This document shows, piece by piece, positions 1 through 8,465 of a stretch of 40,452 nt of DNA. The number at the start of each line of letters is the position of its first letter. Positions within the stretch are counted from its first letter, which is position 1. The stretch covers positions 1 to 40,452 of the forward strand of contig JBFMDN010000054.1 in assembly GCA_040753915.1 (NCBI GenBank). The letters run 5' to 3'. The DNA comes from JBFMDN01 sp040753915. Lineage in GTDB: Bacteria > Desulfobacterota > Desulfomonilia > Desulfomonilales > Desulfomonilaceae. The notes under the pieces were generated by a model, which searched no databases, had not been told where the DNA came from, and was given only the letters and a program-made list of their open reading frames with translations. Both the position numbers and the translations under genes were made by a program.

Positions 1-63
1 GACTTAACAAGGACCCCGTCACCCCGGCGAAAGCCGGGGTCCATAACATATTGGAAGGACTGG
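1..63 (+). repeat. 63-bp terminal direct repeat, left copy
   Basis: These 63 bases are identical to the last 63 bases of the window (40390-40452). The base before the right copy is T, so the identity does not extend leftwards as far as can be seen. The repeat contains a hairpin with the stem CCCCGGC (22-28), loop GAAA and GCCGGGG (33-39). Such exact end redundancy is typical of a circularised assembly or of a contig that starts and stops in the same repeat. Confidence 0.95.
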
Positions 64-83
64 ATTCCGGCTTTCGCCGGAAT
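22..83. repeat. Pair of REP-like hairpins (BIME-like), part of nested element
   Basis: Two perfect hairpins face each other. The first is CCCCGGC-GAAA-GCCGGGG at 22-39. The second is ATTCCGGC-TTTC-GCCGGAAT at 64-83. The loops GAAA and TTTC show that the two units are in opposite orientation. This arrangement is like the REP pairs found between genes in many proteobacteria. The pair ends towards 112-124 in the sequence CTTAACGCCTATG, which is the inverse of CATAGGCGTTAAC at 40344-40356. Confidence 0.8.
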
Positions 84-124
84 GACGAACAATTGGCCGT
101 TCCACTTCTAACTTAACGCCTATG

Positions 125-215
125 CCCTCTGGGAGAGGGTTGGGGTGAGGGTGCCTTTCCCCGCATCGACGCTCAATCGTGCTACGATGTTTTGTCTGTC
201 CCGAGTTTTGGGACA
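125..215 (+). mobile_element. MITE-like element, right half (copy A)
   Basis: This stretch matches the right half of the complete element at 13449-13637. It has the internal GGGAGAGGGTTGGGGTGAGG block, then the right terminal inverted repeat, from the GTGCTACGAT-type inner part to an outer end TTTTGGGACA (one or two changes from TTTTGAGACA). The left half is missing here and is replaced by the hairpin element at 1-124. The matching left half is found at 40276-40343, at the other end of the window. Confidence 0.8.
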
Positions 216-608
216 TTCTCATCCTGCCCGTCATGCTTACCAATAAAAGGGCGAGACGCCCCTTCTACCGGCTACGTGTCCAGGGGGGATGGTGATCCGG
301 AGAATTTGGCTGATTTCGGCCGGGAGCCAGAAGGACAGCGCCGGTCTCCCCTGCCGCGAGATTTTTTGGACGGACCTCCCATAGCGCCGGCGCCTCGCCG
401 GCAGTCGTGCCAAAAACTCGCCTCGAAGAAAGGGCAGATCCGACGACCACCCCCGTTGTCAAAATGTGTTTTCAACGGCATCTGCGAAAATCTGAGCAAT
501 CTGCGGATCCGTTCCCGCCCCTGCCCCCGGCAACGCCCGTTGCTTAAGGGCTGTTTCCGGATCATGAGAGCGTCTGTTCGATCCGGCGTTCGCCAGCCGT
601 AATGACTG
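216..608. other. Intergenic region without a supported gene
   Basis: Only short open frames are present, with no plausible start context and no recognisable protein features. The stretch holds one REP-type palindrome (377-403) and a remnant-like GC-rich sequence. Nothing else could be supported. Confidence 0.6.
377..403 (-). repeat. REP-type palindrome, family CGGCGAGACGCCGGCG, copy 1
   Basis: Read on the minus strand this is TGCCGGCGAGGCGCCGGCGC followed by TATGGGA. It matches the copies at 20175-20201 and 36109-36135 with a few changes. The core forms a CGGCG-stem hairpin with a three-base loop. Confidence 0.7.
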
Positions 609-1754
609 TCATCCCTGGGATCGGAGTCGCTTCACTGCGTCGCCCACCACCTGAGTGGCACGAAGTATTTCATTTTCCGTTGTCATTCGTCCAGTGGTGA
701 ATCTCAGCGTTCCCTTGGCCCAATCCACTGGCACATGCATGGCTTCAAGCACGTGGGAGATCTCCACCGTTTCCGCATGACAGGCAGCGCCTGCTGACGC
801 GGCAACTTCCAGGCCTATCTCCTCCAGTATCCGGTTTGCTTCCACCCCTCGGAACGACACGCTCAGAGTATTGGGTAATCGCTTCTCCCTATGCCCGTTG
901 ACTCGGATATCCGTCAGCAGCTCGTTGAGACCTTGCTGGAGCATGTCACGCATAGCCCGCATATGGCTGGAGTTTTGTTCCAGGTCCCTCGCGGCCAATT
1001 CGCAAGCCATGCCCAGCCCAACGATTTCGAGCACGTTTTCCGTGCCTGCGCGGCGTCCCATTTCTTGGCCTGCACCGACCATGAACTTGTTCAGGGCAGT
1101 GCCTTCACGCACATACAAGGCGCCCACCCCTTTGGGAGCGTACAGCTTGTGTCCCGCAACCGACAGCAGGTCGACCCCGAGGGTCCCCACATCCGTGGGT
1201 ATCTTTCCCACTGATTGAGCAGCGTCGGTATGAAAGATTATCTTCCGTTGGCGAGCCAGGACGGAGATCTCTTCAATGGGTTGAATCGTTCCCACTTCAT
1301 TATTCGCATGCATAATCGTAATGAGAATCGTTTCGGGACGTAGCGCATCTGCCACGTCTCGCACCGAGACGAGGCCCTCATCGTCCACAGGAAGGTAGGT
1401 CACGTCAAATCCCAGAGGCTGCAGCATCCTGCATACCTCCAGTACGGCGGGGTGCTCTATGGCACATGTGATTATGTGACGGCCTCTCTGTCTGTGCGCC
1501 GAGGCGGTGCCGATAATGGCATGATTATTGGACTCCGTCCCCCCACTGGTAAAGATGATTTCTCCAGGCTTGCACTTTAGGATGGCGGCCACCTGCTCGC
1601 GTGCCTTTGAGAGCGCCCTTTTTGCGGCTATGCCGTACCAGTGGTTGCTGGAGGGATTGCCGAAATCCGTCTCCAGGTAAGGTCGCATAGCCTCGATCAC
1701 TTCCGGCGCGTGTGGTGTAGTGCCGTTATAGTCCAGATAAATGGGCGGCTTCAT
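609..1754 (-). CDS. Cysteine desulfurase (NifS/IscS class V aminotransferase family)
   Basis: This is a PLP enzyme of 381 residues that should take sulfur from L-cysteine, giving alanine and a persulfide for Fe-S cluster or other thio-cofactor assembly. Visible family features are the N-terminal YLDYNGTTP, the FTSGGTESNN loop near residue 70, the PLP lysine K203 in SVAGHKLYAPKG, the RAGTEN motif near 236-240 and the catalytic cysteine C325 in SAGAACH. The ATG at 1754 is chosen because the homologous part begins there and GGACAGGGAG lies upstream. A longer frame reaches 1841. The gene is not beside iscU/nifU or the Rrf2 gene, so its exact partner is open. The active-site loop SAGAACHAE differs from the SSGSACTS of classical IscS, so I do not give a gene symbol. 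Confidence 0.93.
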   Translation of the reverse strand: MKPPIYLDYNGTTPHAPEVIEAMRPYLETDFGNPSSNHWYGIAAKRALSKAREQVAAILKCKPGEIIFTSGGTESNNHAIIGTASAHRQRGRHIITCAIEHPAVLEVCRMLQPLGFDVTYLPVDDEGLVSVRDVADALRPETILITIMHANNEVGTIQPIEEISVLARQRKIIFHTDAAQSVGKIPTDVGTLGVDLLSVAGHKLYAPKGVGALYVREGTALNKFMVGAGQEMGRRAGTENVLEIVGLGMACELAARDLEQNSSHMRAMRDMLQQGLNELLTDIRVNGHREKRLPNTLSVSFRGVEANRILEEIGLEVAASAGAACHAETVEISHVLEAMHVPVDWAKGTLRFTTGRMTTENEILRATQVVGDAVKRLRSQG

Positions 1755-1900
1755 GGAACGGCTCCCTGTCCTTATCAGTGATGCTCGGCAGACTTTCTCG
1801 CGCACACCCTCCTCGCGGTCAAGGGCCCGGCTCGAGACCAACTCTCTTCAGAAAACAAGTCAAAGCGAATGGCGAAGCGACGAGAGCCGGTCAGGAGCGG

Positions 1901-3202
1901 TCAGTACATCTTGTTTGGCAGGTAGAGGGCAATGTCCGGAACAGCCAGGATAGCCAACGTCCCTAAAATCAGCGCGAGCAGGAACGGCAATGACCCAATG
2001 AAAATGTCCCCCAAGGAGATCGATCTGTCTATTCCGTTCACTACGTACACGTTGATTCCCACGGGAGGAGTGATTACCCCCATCTGAGTCACCAACACGA
2101 TGATAACCCCAAACCAGACCGGATTATATTGAAGGCTCTCCACGAGTGGGAAAAAGATGGGAATTGTGAGCATGATCAGCGCGAGGGCATCGATGAAGCA
2201 GCCGCCGATCAGGTACACGACAATAATAACGATCATGATTCCCCACGGAGGCATGTTCAGTCCGGCCACCCATGATGCGAGCTCAAAAGGTAGTCTCGTC
2301 ACCGCGAGAAAGTGACCGAATATTACGGCCCCTGCCACGAGAAGGAGAATCATGCAGGACGTTCTCAATGTCTCGAAACACGACTTCACAAATCCTGGCC
2401 AAGTCAGCGTCCTTCGGCTCAGGGCGGTGGCGAGAACACCAAAAGCCCCTACTGCTCCAGCTTCTCCTGGAGTGAACCAGCCGGTGAAAAGGCCCCCCAT
2501 CACAATCGCGAAGATGAAGAGCGTTTCCCCTAGCTTACTCAAGGACCGGATCTTTTCGGTCCAAGGCACCCATTCTCCTGCAGCCCCTTGCGAGGGGTCG
2601 AGCCAAGTGTAGAGGGATATGGCAAGGATGAAGAGAACGGAGATGAAGAGAGCGGGGACAATACCTGCCACAAAGAGTTTGCCGATTGATTGCTCGGTGA
2701 GTATTCCATACACAATCAACACGACGCTGGGCGGCATGAGCATCCCCAGACTGCCCCCAGAAGCCACAGAACCGCCAGCCAGGCGACCGCCGTACCCGTA
2801 CCGTTTCATCTCCGGTAGCCCGACGACCGCAAAAGTTGCCGCTGTTCCCGGGCTGGATCCGGAGACCGTCCCGAATCCGCAACATGCAGCCACTGTGGCC
2901 ATTGCCAGGCCTCCTCTGATGTGACCGATGAATGCGTAAGCACAGTCATAAAGTCTTCGTCCGATGCCAGCATTAAAAGCAAGCTGCCCCATGAGGACGA
3001 ACATGGGGATTACTGTGAGCCCGTACGACGAGTACACGTCGTAAAAGTCCCGGGCCAAAAGCTTCAAGCCTGCGGAACCGGAAACAATGTAACTGAAGCC
3101 CACAAACCCGACGAGGGTCATCACGTACGCGACCGGCATGCGGGTGAAAAACAGGGCGACCAGCACGATGGTGCCGATAACGCCCAGGGTGGCAGGGCTC
3201 AT
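1901..3202 (-). CDS. dctM: TRAP transporter large membrane subunit (DctM family)
   Basis: The 433-residue protein is very hydrophobic, with about 11-12 membrane segments. It is the ion-driven translocation subunit of a tripartite ATP-independent periplasmic transporter. Family signs are the long hydrophobic start, the GxGxGSSPGTAATFAVVGLPEM stretch, the MLMPPSVVLIVYGILTEQSIGKLF region and the late MGVITPPVGINVYV motif. The start ATG at 3202 overlaps the stop of the dctQ gene in an ATGA, which fixes the start and shows translational coupling. A longer frame to 3271 runs into dctQ and is not needed. Substrate cannot be read from the sequence; DctP-type systems carry carboxylates and sugar acids. 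Confidence 0.96.
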   Translation of the reverse strand: MSPATLGVIGTIVLVALFFTRMPVAYVMTLVGFVGFSYIVSGSAGLKLLARDFYDVYSSYGLTVIPMFVLMGQLAFNAGIGRRLYDCAYAFIGHIRGGLAMATVAACCGFGTVSGSSPGTAATFAVVGLPEMKRYGYGGRLAGGSVASGGSLGMLMPPSVVLIVYGILTEQSIGKLFVAGIVPALFISVLFILAISLYTWLDPSQGAAGEWVPWTEKIRSLSKLGETLFIFAIVMGGLFTGWFTPGEAGAVGAFGVLATALSRRTLTWPGFVKSCFETLRTSCMILLLVAGAVIFGHFLAVTRLPFELASWVAGLNMPPWGIMIVIIVVYLIGGCFIDALALIMLTIPIFFPLVESLQYNPVWFGVIIVLVTQMGVITPPVGINVYVVNGIDRSISLGDIFIGSLPFLLALILGTLAILAVPDIALYLPNKMY

Positions 3203-3684
3203 CGCTTCACCGCCTTTCCAACAAATTGCGCAACATGAAGGAGGAGGACCGCGCACAAGACCCCGAAGCACACGGAAACCAGGTATATGTACGGATGCAT
3301 GCGCATCTGTACAGTCATGCTCACTTCACCTTTAGCGGCCAGCTCTCCCGCGTACAGCCACATTTGCCAGGCCACCAGTGCAAAAAGAATCAGGCTAACC
3401 GTAGAAGTGACCGCGTCCAGTATCGCCTGGCTCCTCTCACTCATTCTCTGGACCAAGATGTCGACGCCCACATGGCCTCTCTCCATTTGGGTATAGGGCA
3501 TGGCGCAGGCAAGCACGACGACGGCAAGCAGTCCTACCATGTCGACTGCGCCGAGAATGGGACTTCCAAATGCGCGCATAACCACGTCCGCTGTGGTCAA
3601 CAACATTATGGCCACGAGAGCAAGTGACCCGAGCAATCGCAGAAGCTTGACTAACCAATCCAGAACCTTCTCGAATGTTCCCAT
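3199..3684 (-). CDS. dctQ: TRAP transporter small membrane subunit (DctQ family)
   Basis: The 161-residue protein has four hydrophobic segments, the usual size and topology of DctQ, which bridges the periplasmic binding protein and DctM in the inner membrane. The family motif region is visible as LLTTADVVMRAFGSPILGAVDMVGLL, followed by the MERGHVGVDIL loop. GAGG lies upstream of the ATG. Its stop overlaps the dctM start. The binding protein gene dctP lies upstream but about 600 bases away, with a MITE-like element in between, so it is unclear whether all three genes share one transcript. Confidence 0.94.
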   Translation of the reverse strand: MGTFEKVLDWLVKLLRLLGSLALVAIMLLTTADVVMRAFGSPILGAVDMVGLLAVVVLACAMPYTQMERGHVGVDILVQRMSERSQAILDAVTSTVSLILFALVAWQMWLYAGELAAKGEVSMTVQMRMHPYIYLVSVCFGVLCAVLLLHVAQFVGKAVKR

Positions 3685-4290
3685 GCGAGATCCTCAACTT
3701 TTCTCGTGTGAAACACGACGATGGCAGAGCCCCCGCGCGGAATAGGCATCCTATGCATACAGTCGCGAAACACCGTCACGCGGGGTGGCTCGTGTGGGAC
3801 GCGGAGATCAAACGTTTCCCTCTGTCTTGCGACAGAGAAAGCGATACTGTCTCGGAATTGCGGCAAATGTTAAGATCGTGGCACCCTTCTTTTTTTGCAC
3901 CCTCACCCTAGCCCTCTTCCGAAGGGAGATGGGACTTGCAACTGCCCGGAATGACAGAGCCCTCTCCCTGTGGAAGCGGGTGGGGTGAGGGCTCCATGGG
4001 CAGTATCCTCCCTCACCGTACCACTTTTTCTGCTGTTTCCCGAGTCTTGAGACAGTTTCAAGCCTCCCGTCCCACCATTTTCTCGTGCAGTGTATCCATC
4101 AAAGGCTTAAGACCGAGCGACGCAGTGCCGGCACTCCCTCTGTGTCAGCCGGAGGGGCATGTGTGGGCAACGTCAGGCCTATAGCCATCATGAAGACGCA
4201 ACACGCCGCTGAAGCCAGAAACTCGTTTTCAGCGGTCCAAGTCTTCCTGCGTCGATGCGGCTTCTCGGCCGAGTAAGCGACCAAAGCCGC
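3685..4290. other. Intergenic region between dctP and dctQ, carrying a MITE-like copy
   Basis: About 600 bases separate two genes that are normally adjacent in TRAP operons. Most of the centre is the diverged element at 3848-4054. A 61-residue minus-strand frame at 4099-4284 just after dctP has one hydrophobic stretch, but no convincing start signal or family, and I do not annotate it. Confidence 0.6.
3848..4054 (+). mobile_element. MITE-like element, complete but diverged (copy B)
   Basis: The left end TGTCTCGGAATT and inner end GATCGTGGCAC (3848-3884) form a 37-base terminal repeat of the same length as in the better copies. The right end at 4018-4054 closes with CCCGAGTCTTGAGACA. The interior has the CCCTCACCC and GGGTGGGGTGAGGG blocks, with an extra segment around 3933-3960. 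It is the most degraded full copy in the window, so it is probably the oldest. It has no coding capacity. Confidence 0.8.
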
Positions 4291-5319
4291 CTATTTGTCC
4301 GCGTCCTTGAACGCTTGCTGAGCAGTGTCAAGAGCTTCCTGGCCAGGCAGGTTTTTCTGCTTCATCTCTTCGACAAATTCCACAAGTACGGGCTTGACTG
4401 CCTCTCCCCATCGCTTGGCTTCTTCAGGAGGAAGCTCGATGATTTTCTTGTTTTTCTCCTTCAGGAACTGCAAACCTTCCTTATCGATCTCATCCCAGGC
4501 TTGACCGTGTTTCGGGCTCCATTCCTGGTTAATCTCCTGGATAGTCTTTTTCACGTCCTCGGGGAGAGAGTTCCACTTGTCCTTGTTCATGGTGACAAAA
4601 AAGGTCGTGGTGTATGCAGCCGGAAAGTCCATGGTCACGAAGTCGATCACTTCTCCGAGCTTCCACCCTTTGTTTGACTCGAGAGGATAGACTGCTCCGT
4701 CCACAACACCCTTTTCAAGTGCCTGATAGGACTCCGGCATGGGCATGGCAACAGGGGTTCCTCCCAGGGCTTTGACGACCTTCTGACTGGTCCCGTGACT
4801 GCGGATCTTGAGGCCCTGCAGATCCTCCAGCTTCTCGACGGCCTTGCCCTTTGTGTGCAAGAGCCCAGGACCGTGGGCATGGAGGTACATCACTTGGGTA
4901 TCGGTAAGGGCCTTATCTTTGAACTTCTCATACACAGCATTGGCCACCTTGGTGGCCTGGACGCCGCTCTTGTATCCAAGAGGAAGGTCCACCACCTCCA
5001 TCAGGGGGAATCTCCCTCTCGTGTAGCCCAAAACTGACAGACCAAGGTCGGAAATTCCGCTTACCACCCCGTCATAGACGACATTGGCTTTGGTAAGAGT
5101 TTGGCCCGGATAATACTCGATCTTCACCTTGCCGTTCGTCCGCTTCTCCACCTCTTTGCACCAAGCTTCGGCGAGCTGGCTCTGGACATGGGTTGCCGGG
5201 AAGAAGTTACTGTACCTCAGCTTTATGGGATCTGCGGCGGACGCGGGAGATAACCCTACGAACATGAGGATCGCCATTCCCAGGAGCAGTACCAAAAACC
5301 TGACTGAGCCGGATCTCAT
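4291..5319 (-). CDS. dctP: TRAP transporter periplasmic substrate-binding protein (DctP family)
   Basis: The 342-residue protein starts with a clear signal peptide (RFLVLLLGMAILMFVGLSPASA, cleavage expected after ASA). It then has the DctP fold: KLRYSNFFPATH at the start, the LKIRSHGTSQKVVKALGGTP region with its conserved arginine, the PESYQALEKGVVDGAVYPLES block and a long helical C-terminus. It should capture a small organic anion in the periplasm and pass it to DctQ/DctM. The second of two adjacent ATG codons (5319) is chosen because AGGAGG lies five bases upstream of it. A frame extending to 5532 is open but lacks the signal peptide at its start. A good sigma-70 promoter lies upstream at 5419-5447. 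Confidence 0.95.
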   Translation of the reverse strand: MRSGSVRFLVLLLGMAILMFVGLSPASAADPIKLRYSNFFPATHVQSQLAEAWCKEVEKRTNGKVKIEYYPGQTLTKANVVYDGVVSGISDLGLSVLGYTRGRFPLMEVVDLPLGYKSGVQATKVANAVYEKFKDKALTDTQVMYLHAHGPGLLHTKGKAVEKLEDLQGLKIRSHGTSQKVVKALGGTPVAMPMPESYQALEKGVVDGAVYPLESNKGWKLGEVIDFVTMDFPAAYTTTFFVTMNKDKWNSLPEDVKKTIQEINQEWSPKHGQAWDEIDKEGLQFLKEKNKKIIELPPEEAKRWGEAVKPVLVEFVEEMKQKNLPGQEALDTAQQAFKDADK

Positions 5320-5418
5320 CATCTCCTCCTCTGATTGAGTTAAAGTGTTGAGCCGAGAATTCGGGTCGCTGACCATCTCGACCCTCACGGCAAAACGGAA
5401 GGTGAAAAATTTCGCGTC

Positions 5419-5447
5419 AGTGTACCCCAGAAAAGCAGGCCTGTCAA
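5419..5447 (-). promoter_or_regulatory. Sigma-70 type promoter of dctP
   Basis: On the minus strand TTGACA (5442-5447) is followed after exactly 17 bases by TACACT (5419-5424). This predicts a transcript start near 5412 and a leader of about 93 bases before the dctP ATG at 5319. Confidence 0.65.
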
Positions 5448-5540
5448 AATCATTAGGTGACGAAAAGAAAACTTTGGATAGGGCGTGCGCGAATTCACCA
5501 TAGTGATCAATCTCGCATCTTCTACCCCTCAACGCGGTTG

Positions 5541-5720
5541 AAATATACTGCCACGCATTGAATATGCGTGGCAGTCATTGGAGATAAAAGCCAATGAGCC
5601 TTCGGTCGAGATTTCCCGTCAGTGCCTGTGGAGCCCCTGGCCTATGGCCAACACGATAGTGGAGCGCGGCCGTTGCTTTCACGCCGTCGTTAGTGACTCG
5701 GATTGCGAATCAGGTTCGGG
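5541..5720. repeat. Diverged intergenic repeat, copy 1 (partner at 25528-25614)
   Basis: Two blocks match a second place in the window. ATACTGCCACGCATTGAATA near 5545-5564 matches ATACTTCCACGCATTGAATA near 25531-25550. The block GCTTTCACGCCGTCGT at about 5675-5690, with the following ATCAGGTTCGG (5709-5719), matches 25570-25614. The spacing between blocks is longer here (about 107 bases against 18). No gene lies in it. Confidence 0.6.
5547..5575. promoter_or_regulatory. Perfect 12-bp inverted repeat (hairpin or operator)
   Basis: ACTGCCACGCAT at 5547-5558 and ATGCGTGGCAGT at 5564-5575 are perfect inverse copies around five bases. The site lies between the divergent dctP and lsrF-like genes, about 100 bases upstream of the predicted dctP -35 box. 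There is no T-run, so it is not a typical terminator. It could be an operator or simply part of the dispersed repeat. Confidence 0.6.
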
Positions 5721-5965
5721 GCTATTCTTAATGCACTCCACTATTAGGATCAGGCTTTGCCAACGTACTAGCCAATTGGTGCGATCTCGACAACGGTCGC
5801 CTGGATGCACTCGCAGCCCACGGTCCAGCAAGGGGCACCATCACGGATCCACGGAGCCTGCTTCCCATGAGGGGAACCATGTAGCCGCCAAAGCAGCGAG
5901 GCGACATCGCAGCACGTGCGCTCCCGCCGAACTGTCGAACAACTCCGCTCCTTGCGGCCATTACA

Positions 5966-5994
5966 TTGACAGAGCATAGACTCTTTGGTACTAA
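5966..5994 (+). promoter_or_regulatory. Possible sigma-70 promoter of the lsrF-like gene
   Basis: TTGACA at 5966-5971 is followed after 17 bases by TACTAA at 5989-5994. The -35 box is perfect and the -10 box is weak. It would give a leader of about 30 bases before the ATG at 6030. A second TTGACA at 6010-6015 overlaps the leader and is too close to serve. Confidence 0.4.
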
Positions 5995-6029
5995 TTGAAC
6001 TCACATTATTGACAAGGGTGGATTTAGCC

Positions 6030-6914
6030 ATGGCCGACGTCGAAGGACTGAAGGAAGCACGAGACGTGCAAGTCTCTGCACAAAGAGCCGGGGGCTTCCA
6101 TATCAAAGGGAGTGAGCACCTGGACTGGGGAATGAAGAATCGCCTCAGCCGTATCATCAAGCCGGATACCGGTCGAACCGTAATGCTCGCGGTGGATCAC
6201 GGATACTTCCAAGGCCCCACATCCGGTCTGGAAGTGATGGAGAAGACCCTGGAACCACTCATTCCCCACGCGGACTGCCTCATGCTGACTAGAGGAATTC
6301 TGCGCACGTCGGTTCCACCAGGCAGCCAGGTCCCGATTGTGCTGCGAGTCTCCGGGGGCAACAGCGTGCTCAGCGAGCTTTCCAACGAAACCTGGAACGT
6401 GGCTCTCTCCGATTGCGTTCGCCTGAACGTTTCAGGCATGGCCCTGTCAATCTACATCGGGGGCGAGTACGAGCATCAAACCCTGGTCGCCTTCTCCGAT
6501 CTCATCGACGCCGGTTACGAAGCAGGGATTCCAATTCTGGGCGTAACCGCTGTAGGAAGAGACATGGTACGGGATGCCCGATATCTCTCGCTTGCCTCGA
6601 GAATGTGCGCTGAGATGGGCGCCAACATCGTCAAGACCTATTACTGCGAGGACTTCCGACGGGTGACCGGAACGTGCCCTGTTCCAATCGTCATGGCGGG
6701 CGGAAAGAAGCTCGCGGAGCTCGATGCTCTAACCATGGCCTACAATGCCGTCACCGAGGGGGCGGTAGGAGTGGACATGGGACGAAACATCTTCCAGTCC
6801 GACTGCCCGGTCGGCATGATCAAGGCGGTCCGAGCGGTGGTTCACTACAACGAAAAGCCGGAATCCGCGCTAAAAATCTACGAGGACGAAAAGAAGAAGT
6901 CCGCAGCAGCCTGA
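6030..6914 (+). CDS. LsrF-like class I aldolase/thiolase (DeoC/FbaB superfamily)
   Basis: The 294-residue protein aligns by eye along its whole length with E. coli LsrF, the thiolase that splits 3-hydroxy-5-phosphonooxypentane-2,4-dione in autoinducer-2 breakdown. Shared stretches are LDWGMKNRLSRI, TVMLAVDHGYFQGPTSGLE, LTRGILR, SNE, YIGGEYEHQ, VGRDMVRDARYLSLA, the NIVKTYY segment with the likely Schiff-base lysine K202, and GVDMGRNIFQSD. The ATG at 6030 matches the LsrF N-terminus, with AGGGTGG upstream. No other lsr gene (lsrK, lsrG, lsrB, lsrACD) is nearby. Instead it is followed by a zinc dehydrogenase and is divergent from a TRAP transporter. So the fold and catalytic type are well supported, but the substrate here may be another sugar phosphate. 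Confidence 0.88.
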   Translation: MADVEGLKEARDVQVSAQRAGGFHIKGSEHLDWGMKNRLSRIIKPDTGRTVMLAVDHGYFQGPTSGLEVMEKTLEPLIPHADCLMLTRGILRTSVPPGSQVPIVLRVSGGNSVLSELSNETWNVALSDCVRLNVSGMALSIYIGGEYEHQTLVAFSDLIDAGYEAGIPILGVTAVGRDMVRDARYLSLASRMCAEMGANIVKTYYCEDFRRVTGTCPVPIVMAGGKKLAELDALTMAYNAVTEGAVGVDMGRNIFQSDCPVGMIKAVRAVVHYNEKPESALKIYEDEKKKSAAA

Positions 6915-7162
6915 CCAGCGTTCGCCAGTCCGGTCCCGCGCCGTCTGATCGAGACGAAGGCGGCTCGGGGTTTGCGGACCTCTCGATATGGCCAGCGGCC
7001 TTGAAGAGCGCCGGTACTCTTGGGATACCCGCGCAGACGACCAGGACGGATCCGGCATTACCGCGACGAGCTCGCGCGATCCGGGCCTCCTCACCGGATA
7101 CCAGATCAAGACACGCATCTCAATCTTCAGGCGGCACGAGAACTGCATTCAGGAGCTCCCCT

Positions 7163-8188
7163 ATGCGAGTAGCGATGTATTACAACAATAGCGACGTGCG
7201 GATCCAAGAAATGGAGGTGCCGCAGATTGGTCCCAACGAGCTCCTGGTAAAAGTATGGGCCAGCGGAATCTGCGGCAGCGATGTTCTCGAGTGGTACCGC
7301 GTGCCCAAGGCGCCTCTGGTGCTCGGCCACGAGATAGCCGGAGAGATCGTTCGGGTGGGGAAGGACGTAACGGCATGGAATGTCGGAGATCGAGTGTTCG
7401 TCTCTCACCATGTTCCGTGCAACATGTGTAGGTATTGTGTCGCTGATCACCATTCCTGTTGTGACACGCTTGCGTCAACGAATTTCGACCCGGGCGGATT
7501 CGCCGAGTACGTGAGGATCCCCGCCATCAATGTCCAGAACGGTACGTTTCGTTTGCCCGATTCCATGACGTATGACCAGGCAGTGTTTATTGAACCGCTG
7601 GCGTGCGTATTCCGCGGTCAACTCCACGCAGGGTGGCGTCCAGGCCGTCGAGCTGTCGTGCTTGGAAGCGGCATCTCGGGGCTCATGCATATTCAACTTG
7701 CCAAAGCCGCGGGAGCGGCCAAAGTGATTGCTGTGGACGTAAACCTTCATCGCCTCGATGCCGCGAGCCGTTTTGGGGCCGATGTGGCCCTTTCTGCAGG
7801 AGATGACCTGGAGCAGCGAATCGTCGAAGCCAATGACGGGAGGCTTCCGGAGCTAGTCATTGTAGCCACAGGCGCCACTTCAGCCATCAATCAGGCCTTT
7901 CGGGTCGTGGACCGCGGTGGTACCATTCTCTTCTTCGCCCCTTCGGATCCGGGGGCCACGGTGGAAATACCCTTTAACGAGGTCTGGAGAAAAGAGGTGA
8001 CTATGACCTCCTCGTACGCAGGAAGCCCTCGGGACATCATGACCGCTATCGAGCTCATCTCCGGTCACAGGATCGATGTGGACGCAATGATAACTCACCG
8101 GCTCCCCCTACAGGATACTGCGGAAGGATTCCGGCTCGTTACCCAGGCAGCGGATTCCATCAAAGTGGTTATAGAGCCTCAACGCTGA
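7163..8188 (+). CDS. Zinc-dependent medium-chain alcohol/polyol dehydrogenase
   Basis: The 341-residue protein is an MDR family dehydrogenase of the threonine/sorbitol dehydrogenase branch. Catalytic zinc ligands are visible as C37 in GICGSD, H56-E57 in LGHEIAGE and the E of FIEPLACV. The structural zinc lobe has C86, C89, C92 and C99/C100. The NAD(P) Rossmann motif is VVLGSGISGLMHIQLAKAAGA followed by the acidic end VDVN, which favours NAD. The ATG at 7163 has AGGAG at 7151-7155. The frame is open further upstream, but that extension is low-complexity out-of-family sequence and is rejected. It lies 248 bases after the lsrF-like gene on the same strand and probably serves the same carbohydrate or polyol route. 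Confidence 0.92.
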   Translation: MRVAMYYNNSDVRIQEMEVPQIGPNELLVKVWASGICGSDVLEWYRVPKAPLVLGHEIAGEIVRVGKDVTAWNVGDRVFVSHHVPCNMCRYCVADHHSCCDTLASTNFDPGGFAEYVRIPAINVQNGTFRLPDSMTYDQAVFIEPLACVFRGQLHAGWRPGRRAVVLGSGISGLMHIQLAKAAGAAKVIAVDVNLHRLDAASRFGADVALSAGDDLEQRIVEANDGRLPELVIVATGATSAINQAFRVVDRGGTILFFAPSDPGATVEIPFNEVWRKEVTMTSSYAGSPRDIMTAIELISGHRIDVDAMITHRLPLQDTAEGFRLVTQAADSIKVVIEPQR

Positions 8189-8465
8189 GTGGGACCGTCA
8201 CATGTCTGCTATACCCTCGAGCGAAGTACAGCGGCGGATCTCGAGCGCAGGAAGACGAAGGCCGGAATAGAGAATTCGTACGTGGTTACCAGCAATGGGC
8301 CGGAAAAGCTCACCCGATTTGACGATCGCATTCAGGTGCTTCCCTGAGGCCAAGGCAACACACCTGTTGCTCACTGATTGGGGGGCGTGCCATTTGAGGG
8401 AATAAGGCGCCGTTCGCTCATCGTTGAGCAGCGGTTCCATCGTGGAGGAAAGCTCCTGATTTATT
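8189..8465. other. Convergent intergenic region
   Basis: This is the gap between the dehydrogenase (plus) and the glycosyltransferase (minus). I found no gene, no strong terminator and no copy of the repeat families. The palindrome GCCCGATTCGGGC at 8471-8483 falls in the last codons of the glycosyltransferase. Confidence 0.5.

Noticed and set aside
4099..4284. 61-codon minus-strand frame between dctP and dctQ with one hydrophobic stretch
   Set aside because: No ribosome binding site, no homology to DctQ and a location beside a degraded repeat.
6030..6914. Complete autoinducer-2 (lsr) system
   Set aside because: Only the LsrF-like gene is present; the kinase, regulator and ABC transporter genes are absent.
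6674..7162. N-terminal extension of the zinc dehydrogenase frame
   Set aside because: The extension overlaps the lsrF-like gene and has low-complexity content. The ATG at 7163 has AGGAG and the family-typical start.
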